Assembly: GCF_001690495.1 (NCBI RefSeq)
Contig: NZ_LZGS01000035.1
Location: 62,001-126,000 of the forward strand
Length of the DNA stretch: 64,000 nt
From: Gilliamella sp. App4-10
GTDB lineage: Bacteria > Pseudomonadota > Gammaproteobacteria > Enterobacterales > Orbaceae
Reading direction: 5' to 3'
Numbering within the stretch: the stretch's first letter is position 1; each line of letters begins with the position of its first letter. The position numbers and the translations under genes are program-made. The notes under the pieces were generated by a model that worked only from the letters and a program-made list of their open reading frames with translations, did not search any database and was not told the origin of the DNA. Positions 59,160-64,000 of this stretch are shown here, piece after piece.

Positions 59160-60182
59160 ATGCCAAGATTGATCAATGCTTATTCTACAGTCACTCATCC
59201 ACCAGCCATTGATTTCCCTTGTGAACGTTTATATCATCGCGGATTAGATGATTCTGAATTGATGAAACACCTTGATGGTTTTATCGGTTATGTCATGCAA
59301 GCAGGAGATGGGCAGATGAATTCACGTCGTTATGCTTTGTATCGCCATATCCAACGAGTTAAACATCAATTTACCTTTGAGATTGAAGAAGATAATTTCA
59401 ATGAATTTACCTCTTGGGGCTGGCAGGCAAATGCCATTATATTTATGCCAGATGGAACTATTCGAAACCCTGATGGAGATGTATTGCAATATCCTGAAGG
59501 TGATATGGATTTAGATGCAATTGTCCCTTACCCACCAGAAGCATTAAAGCGCAAATCAAAAACTGAACAGTATTTAGCAAAATTGGGTTTGCATACGCCG
59601 ACACATTTACCACCAGTTATTGCCGAATCCGAAGTAATACTTAGAACGCCTGACGAGGTAGCTAAACGTACTTTAGCGATAATGTTAACAGGTATTCAAG
59701 CCGAAAGTTTTCGAGATAATGATCCGATTAATCCGATGGAATTTAAAGAACGTTGCCCAATGGGGTTTGCGGCTTTATCAAATAATGAACGTGACTTTAT
59801 TTATAGCGGGCAACCAACGGAGCAAGATGTGATAGATATGTCCTGGAAATACGAAGCATTATTACCTTTACAATGGGCGGTCAATTGGCAATCAGAGCTC
59901 CCTTTTGCTGATACTTTTTGCGATGTTTCATCGTTAGTGGACGAAGGAATGCAACATAGTGAACAAGATATTTCAACGGTAACCTTAAGACCTGTTAGTG
60001 AATTATTAGATGCTTTAGATTTGCACTACCGCTTACATTGGATAACCACAGATTTTCGAATAAAAAATAAGCAACCACCCGCATCGATTATAAGTGATGT
60101 TATTCAAGAGCGCCATTATGCATTAAATTGGTTAACTTGCTTTGAAAATGCGGATTGGGATGATGTCGATACACCGACCTGA
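59160..60182 (+). CDS. DUF4272-like protein of unknown function
   Basis: 340 residues, soluble, with no signal or membrane helix. The middle (about 160-300) resembles DUF4272: ILRTPDEVAKRTLAIML, LSNNERDFI, VIDMSWKYEALLPLQWAV, with conserved Trp/Glu positions. The N-terminal 150 residues (CERLYHRGLDDSELM; WGWQANAIIFMPDGTI) are not recognised. It is a lone gene between narL and cysG, with 190 bp upstream and a GC-rich inverted repeat just after the stop. No function can be inferred from its neighbours. Confidence 0.55.
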   Translation: MPRLINAYSTVTHPPAIDFPCERLYHRGLDDSELMKHLDGFIGYVMQAGDGQMNSRRYALYRHIQRVKHQFTFEIEEDNFNEFTSWGWQANAIIFMPDGTIRNPDGDVLQYPEGDMDLDAIVPYPPEALKRKSKTEQYLAKLGLHTPTHLPPVIAESEVILRTPDEVAKRTLAIMLTGIQAESFRDNDPINPMEFKERCPMGFAALSNNERDFIYSGQPTEQDVIDMSWKYEALLPLQWAVNWQSELPFADTFCDVSSLVDEGMQHSEQDISTVTLRPVSELLDALDLHYRLHWITTDFRIKNKQPPASIISDVIQERHYALNWLTCFENADWDDVDTPT

Positions 60183-60192
60183 TATTTTGCCG

Positions 60193-60207
60193 CGGGCATC
60201 ATGCCCG
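60193..60207 (+). terminator. GC-rich hairpin after the DUF4272 gene
   Basis: CGGGC pairs with GCCCG around 5 nt, 11 bp after the stop. The tail is AT-rich but has no pure T-run, so termination is possible but weak. Confidence 0.4.
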
Positions 60208-60332
60208 TATTAAATTTATAGATATTTTATTCATTGGCCATTCTTTTAAAGTGGGCAACTAAATCTTTTATAAATGACGGGAAAATATAATCGCAAAATG
60301 GCGCACAACTAAAACTGACCTATCTACTCCGA

Positions 60333-61706
60333 TTAATGTTCAGCAAACCAATTGAGCTTTTCACGTAATGCGACAACTGGTCCAATAATAATTAAACTTG
60401 GGCTACAAGCTTGCAAAGATAATTGCGCCAAATCACATAATAAACCCGATACTACTTTTTGTTTTGTCGTAGTGCCTTCTTCAACAATGGCTACCGGCGT
60501 ATTTGCATTCATACCATGCTTAATTAATTGTTTTTCAATATTTTCAGCTTGCGACAATCCCATGTAAAAGACTAACGTTTGTTTTTCAGCCGCTAGGCTT
60601 TGCCAATCAAGACGACTACCATCCTTTAAATGACCGGTGATTAAACGCACACTATGGGCATAATCTCGATGCGTTAATGGGATTCCGCTATAGGCAGAGC
60701 AACCCGAAGCGGCTGTAATTCCCGGGACGACGGAAAAAGGAATATCAGCGTTAAATAATGTTTCAAGCTCTTCACCGCCACGACCAAAAATAAAGGGATC
60801 TCCGCCTTTTAGGCGTACAACACGTTTACCTTTTTGCGCTTGTTGTAAAAGAATCTGGTTTATTTGCTCTTGAGGTACACAATGAAATCCTGCGCGTTTA
60901 CCAACAAATACACGCTTAGCATCTCGACGAGCAAGATTCATAATGTCATCTGAAACCAATCTATCATAGACAATAATATCTGCTTGTTGGATCTGTTGTA
61001 ATCCCTTTAAAGTCAATAAACCCGCATCACCAGGCCCAGCGCCAACTAAAACCACCTCGCCACGAGCATCAAGTGATGTATCAAATAACTCATTCGTGAG
61101 TTTTTCAACATCATCAGAATCACTATTAGCAAGCGCTTGAGCTAATCTATCATGCGAAAATAGTCTTTCCCAAAAACGACGTCGTTCCGTCATTGTTTGG
61201 TAGGTTAGTTTAACTTTATCGCGTAAATAACCAGCATATTTAGCTAATTTACCTAAATGTTGGGGTAATATAGACTCTAGTTTTTCGCGCAATAATCTGG
61301 CCAAAACAGGGGCATGTCCTTCCGAAGAGACGGCAACCATAATAGGAGAACGATCAATAATCGAAGGCATAATAAAACTTGCCGCTTTAGGAGCATCAAC
61401 AACATTACAAAAAATACATCGTTTTTCTGCCTCAATACTCACTTTTTGATTAGTCTCTTGGCAATCTGTGGCGGCAATGACTAGCCACTTATTATCAAGT
61501 AATTCAGCATCAAATTCCCCTTGAACTAGGGCAAGTTGTTTTTGCTCATGCCAACACATAAATTGTTCATTAAATGTTTGTGCATTAACCGTAAGGCGAG
61601 CACCTGCTTCAAGCAATAATCGAGCCTTACGTTCAGCGACTTCACCACCACCGACTAATAAGCAATCACGGTTTTCTAACTTACAAAATAGGGGGAAATA
61701 ATCCAT
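60333..61706 (-). CDS. cysG: Siroheme synthase CysG (trifunctional)
   Basis: Makes siroheme, the cofactor of nitrite and sulfite reductases. The N-terminal precorrin-2 dehydrogenase/ferrochelatase half has the NAD site [19 protein letters not shown] and the dimer region [17 protein letters not shown]; the C-terminal SAM uroporphyrinogen-III methyltransferase half starts [15 protein letters not shown] and has [13 protein letters not shown]. 457 residues is standard. It lies 234 bp downstream of nirC, so it may also have its own promoter; a 6-bp stem (61874-61897) is the only structure seen in that gap. Confidence 0.97.
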   Translation of the reverse strand: MDYFPLFCKLENRDCLLVGGGEVAERKARLLLEAGARLTVNAQTFNEQFMCWHEQKQLALVQGEFDAELLDNKWLVIAATDCQETNQKVSIEAEKRCIFCNVVDAPKAASFIMPSIIDRSPIMVAVSSEGHAPVLARLLREKLESILPQHLGKLAKYAGYLRDKVKLTYQTMTERRRFWERLFSHDRLAQALANSDSDDVEKLTNELFDTSLDARGEVVLVGAGPGDAGLLTLKGLQQIQQADIIVYDRLVSDDIMNLARRDAKRVFVGKRAGFHCVPQEQINQILLQQAQKGKRVVRLKGGDPFIFGRGGEELETLFNADIPFSVVPGITAASGCSAYSGIPLTHRDYAHSVRLITGHLKDGSRLDWQSLAAEKQTLVFYMGLSQAENIEKQLIKHGMNANTPVAIVEEGTTTKQKVVSGLLCDLAQLSLQACSPSLIIIGPVVALREKLNWFAEH

Positions 61707-61939
61707 AGCACCTCAAAATAGAACACTATCCGTTTAAAAAATTTATCAACACCTAACCTTTAATAATAGAATTTTATTGCTTATTCTATTTTTAATCACC
61801 TCACTATTTTGTATCACTAATGACCTTGAAAACAAAATATAAGACTAACCAATTTGGTACTTTTTAAGAGAAGGGGAATTATTCACTATACATTCCCTCC
61901 TAGGTTGATTATGGTAATAACATCTTGTTAATTAAGTTG

Positions 61940-62710
61940 TTATACTGGGCGCTCTGCTTTCGGCGTTGAATACCAGTATCCTAATCCCATAAATAATGCA
62001 CCAGAGACAATATTACCCAACGAGACCCAAAGTAAATTATGGCCTATTCCAGTTAATGTATAAGTATCACTGTGGTGACCAAACCAAGAAAGTGAAAAAA
62101 GCGTCATATTTGCAACAGAGTGTTCATAACCACAAGCGATAAATGCTAATAAACACCACCAAATAGCAATAAATTTTGCCGAGCCTTCAACTCGATTAGC
62201 CATCCAAATCGCTAAACAAACTAGCCAGTTACATAACACACCTCTAAAAAATAATGCGGACGCCGTAGCCGATGTTTTGGCTAAAGCTGCGGCATGAACC
62301 AAGCTGGTATCTGTGGATAATAAAGGCGTTGCAGCATAGCAATACAATGCAGCTACAAAAATTGATCCTAATAAATTACCTAACCATGTTTGCGGTAATA
62401 CCAACCACATTTGGGCATGGGTAATTTTTTTGCATTTAACACCAAGCGTTAAAAACATGGTATGCCCTGTAAATAATTCCGATCCGGCTATCACAACCAA
62501 CGTTAATGCAATACCAAACGTTGCTCCCATCACTAACGGTCTCATTGCCGGATCAACGAGATTTCCTAAAGTAAAAATTAAAATAATACCAAGCCCTACA
62601 TAAGCCCCCGCCATAGCAGAATTTACCCAAAAACCAAATGGATTCGTTTTTACCAAACGAACAATGCGCGCAGCATTGGCTGCACATTTATTAATTGTTT
62701 CAGTATACAT
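61940..62710 (-). CDS. nirC: Nitrite transporter NirC
   Basis: Formate/nitrite-channel (FNT) family, six membrane helices. AGAYVGLGIILIFTLGN, the SELFTGHTMFLTLG loop, LFFRGVLCNWLVCLA and GYEHSVANM with the conserved channel His are seen. ATG 62710 gives the E. coli-like start YTETINKCAANAARI; GTG 62716 two codons earlier is also possible, as AAGGA lies 4 nt before it. It moves nitrite (and protons) for NirBD. It follows nirD by about 25 bp. Confidence 0.96.
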   Translation of the reverse strand: MYTETINKCAANAARIVRLVKTNPFGFWVNSAMAGAYVGLGIILIFTLGNLVDPAMRPLVMGATFGIALTLVVIAGSELFTGHTMFLTLGVKCKKITHAQMWLVLPQTWLGNLLGSIFVAALYCYAATPLLSTDTSLVHAAALAKTSATASALFFRGVLCNWLVCLAIWMANRVEGSAKFIAIWWCLLAFIACGYEHSVANMTLFSLSWFGHHSDTYTLTGIGHNLLWVSLGNIVSGALFMGLGYWYSTPKAERPV

Positions 62711-62737
62711 AACCACTTTATCCTTTTAACAATAGGT

Positions 62738-63070
62738 TTAGTGCGACTTTACTTGTACCATCCCATCGTCATTAACGGTGACTTCATAATGAGCGATCGA
62801 GTATTGTTCATCTTCAAAACAATAGCCATCTTTTAAGCGAAAACGTTGTTTTTTCAGCGGGCTTGCCACCCATAACTGATTTTCATGCTCCGCAATAATG
62901 CCACGAGATAAAACACTTGCCTTAGCGAAGGGATCAATATTACTAATCGCATAAAGCTCAGCATTATTATAAGGACGAAAGATAGCAACATGATCATTAC
63001 CGACAAGAGCACAGACACCAGTGCCTGGCAAAATATCATCAAGTTTACAAATAGTTATCCATTGATTCAT
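62738..63070 (-). CDS. nirD: Nitrite reductase (NADH) small subunit NirD
   Basis: Rieske-like small subunit of cytosolic NADH-nitrite reductase, 110 residues (WITICKLDDILPGTGVCALV; KKQRFRLKDGYCFED). As in other NirD proteins, the Rieske cluster ligands (CxH pairs) are absent. It begins 1 bp after the nirB stop codon. Confidence 0.95.
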   Translation of the reverse strand: MNQWITICKLDDILPGTGVCALVGNDHVAIFRPYNNAELYAISNIDPFAKASVLSRGIIAEHENQLWVASPLKKQRFRLKDGYCFEDEQYSIAHYEVTVNDDGMVQVKSH

Positions 63071-63071
63071 A

Positions 63072-64000
63072 TTATTCCCCTATCATTACTTTACGTTCTT
63101 CTGCTGTCGCGGGTCGATGCTGATCGCGTTCAGATACAATTTGGACATTCTCATCACGTTTGCTGCTGTTAATAAAATGCGCAAATCGAATTTGGTTTGC
63201 ATTATTTTCAACCGTTTCTTTCCATTCGCATACCATTAATTTACGTAAGCGTGCCATCTCACTTTCTAGCTCTGCATTAACACCTAACTTATCGTCTATA
63301 ATGACACTGCGTAAATAATCAATACCACCTTCTAGGTTTTCAAGCCAAACTGACGTTCGTTGTAACTTATCTGCAGTACGAATATAAAACATCAAAAAAC
63401 GGTCAATAAATTGAATTAGTGTGTTTTTATCGAGATCCGCAGCAAGTAAATCGGCGTGACGAGGCTTCATTCCCCCGTTACCGCAGACATAAAGATTCCA
63501 TCCCTTTTCAGTGGCAATCACCCCAATATCTTTACCTTGAGCTTCGGCACATTCACGCGTACAACCTGATACACCTAGTTTAAATTTATGTGGTGCACGA
63601 ATGCCTTTATAGCGGTTTTCGAGTTCTACCCCCAATCCCACACTATCGCCTACACCAAATCGACACCAAGTGCTACCCACACAGGTTTTTGCCATTCTTA
63701 ACGCTTTGGCATAAGCATAACCACTTTCAAACCCTGCAGCTATTAGATCTTTCCAAATAGCAGGCAGATCATCTTTTTGTGCACCAAATAGACCAATACG
63801 CTGTGATCCGGTAATTTTAGAATAGAGTTGATATTTTTTAGCTATTTGACCAATGGCAATTAATCCTTCTGGTGTAATTTCGCCACCTGCACTGCGGGGA
63901 ATCACAGAATAAGTCCCATTTTTTTGAATATTACCTAAGAAAATATCATTACTATCTTGCAAAGGAATCAAATTATCTTTAAGGATATAATCATTCCAGC
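63072..64000 (-). CDS. nirB: Nitrite reductase (NADH) large subunit NirB, C-terminal part
   Basis: The frame stays open to the window edge; upstream residues (WNDYILKDNL) continue the NirB sequence, so the apparent start at TTG 63971 is internal and most of the gene lies outside. The visible part is the siroheme/[4Fe-4S] domain: CVGSTWC and SGCTRECAEAQGKD supply the four cluster cysteines, and GGEITPEGLIAIGQIAKKY and GNGGMKPRHADLL are typical. It reduces nitrite to ammonium with NADH, using siroheme made by CysG. It is first in nirB-nirD-nirC-cysG. Confidence 0.97.
   Translation of the reverse strand, partial: WNDYILKDNLIPLQDSNDIFLGNIQKNGTYSVIPRSAGGEITPEGLIAIGQIAKKYQLYSKITGSQRIGLFGAQKDDLPAIWKDLIAAGFESGYAYAKALRMAKTCVGSTWCRFGVGDSVGLGVELENRYKGIRAPHKFKLGVSGCTRECAEAQGKDIGVIATEKGWNLYVCGNGGMKPRHADLLAADLDKNTLIQFIDRFLMFYIRTADKLQRTSVWLENLEGGIDYLRSVIIDDKLGVNAELESEMARLRKLMVCEWKETVENNANQIRFAHFINSSKRDENVQIVSERDQHRPATAEERKVMIGE

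Noticed and set aside
61874-61897. GGGAAT/ATTCCC stem in the nirC-cysG gap as a terminator
   Set aside because: Only 6 bp with a 12-nt loop and no T-run; too weak to call.
63072-63971. A complete 299-residue nitrite reductase-like protein
   Set aside because: The frame continues past the TTG to the window edge with NirB-like residues, so it is a truncated view of a longer gene.

Overview
The window is a low-GC gammaproteobacterial chromosome segment. Protein sequences and gene order are close to Enterobacterales (rplU-rpmA-yhbE-obgE, hisS-ispG-rodZ with yfgM-bamB-der-yfgJ, pdxY-tyrS, nirBDC-cysG, glutathionylspermidine synthetase/amidase). The AT-rich composition, compacted genes (a RodZ without its periplasmic domain) and the mix of SrfABC, OmpA and NarXL fit an insect-gut Orbales bacterium such as Gilliamella. 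That assignment is an inference from sequence character, not from a database search.

Layout. 1-1394: the 3' part of aroD, then a decayed endonuclease V gene. 1453-5468: glnS and an RstAB-like two-component system. 5629-11447: two convergent operons (HAD phosphatase, esterase and a paired small transporter on +; class III aminotransferase, acyltransferase-like protein and arginase-fold protein on -) that look like one small-molecule pathway of unknown product. 11632-14702: MipA/OmpV, RdgC and OmpA. 14864-20917: dnaA-dnaN-recF-gyrB, with a perfect DnaA box inside the dnaA promoter. 21236-37720: one long minus-strand operon of eleven genes (see below). 37985-40322: gsp and ybeD. 40610-51656: adk, yfgJ, der, bamB, yfgM, hisS, ispG, rodZ, pdxY, tyrS and putP, all on the minus strand. 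51925-53112: nth-smrB. 53151-53281: a Fur-controlled RyhB small RNA between convergent genes. 53463-56273: obgE, yhbE, rpmA, rplU. 56505-58970: narXL. 59160-60182: a DUF4272-like orphan. 60333-64000: cysG, nirC, nirD and the 3' part of nirB.

The most striking region is the 16.5-kb operon at 21236-37720. In order of transcription it encodes SrfA (single-pass membrane), SrfB (Hsp70/actin-fold ATPase), SrfC (dynamin-like GTPase), a single-pass membrane protein, a secreted von Willebrand A protein, an ABC ATPase, a MacB/LolE-type permease, a periplasmic SUMF1-fold protein, two lipoproteins and a membrane-anchored von Willebrand A protein. The vWA-ATPase-permease-SUMF1-lipoprotein block has the same components and adjacency as the PpkA-TagT-TagS-TagR-TagQ envelope-signalling module of type VI secretion systems. 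Here there is no kinase domain and there are no secretion genes, and the block is joined to the Srf ATPase/GTPase pair. I read it as a trans-envelope machine whose function is undescribed.

Smaller signals worth attention are the RyhB gene with its 19-bp perfect Fur palindrome, a family of about 40-bp dispersed repeats near gene ends, a palindrome upstream of srfA, a terminator-like hairpin in the rplU leader, and tandem hairpins covering the recF ribosome-binding site. No tRNA, rRNA, CRISPR array, insertion sequence or prophage was seen.
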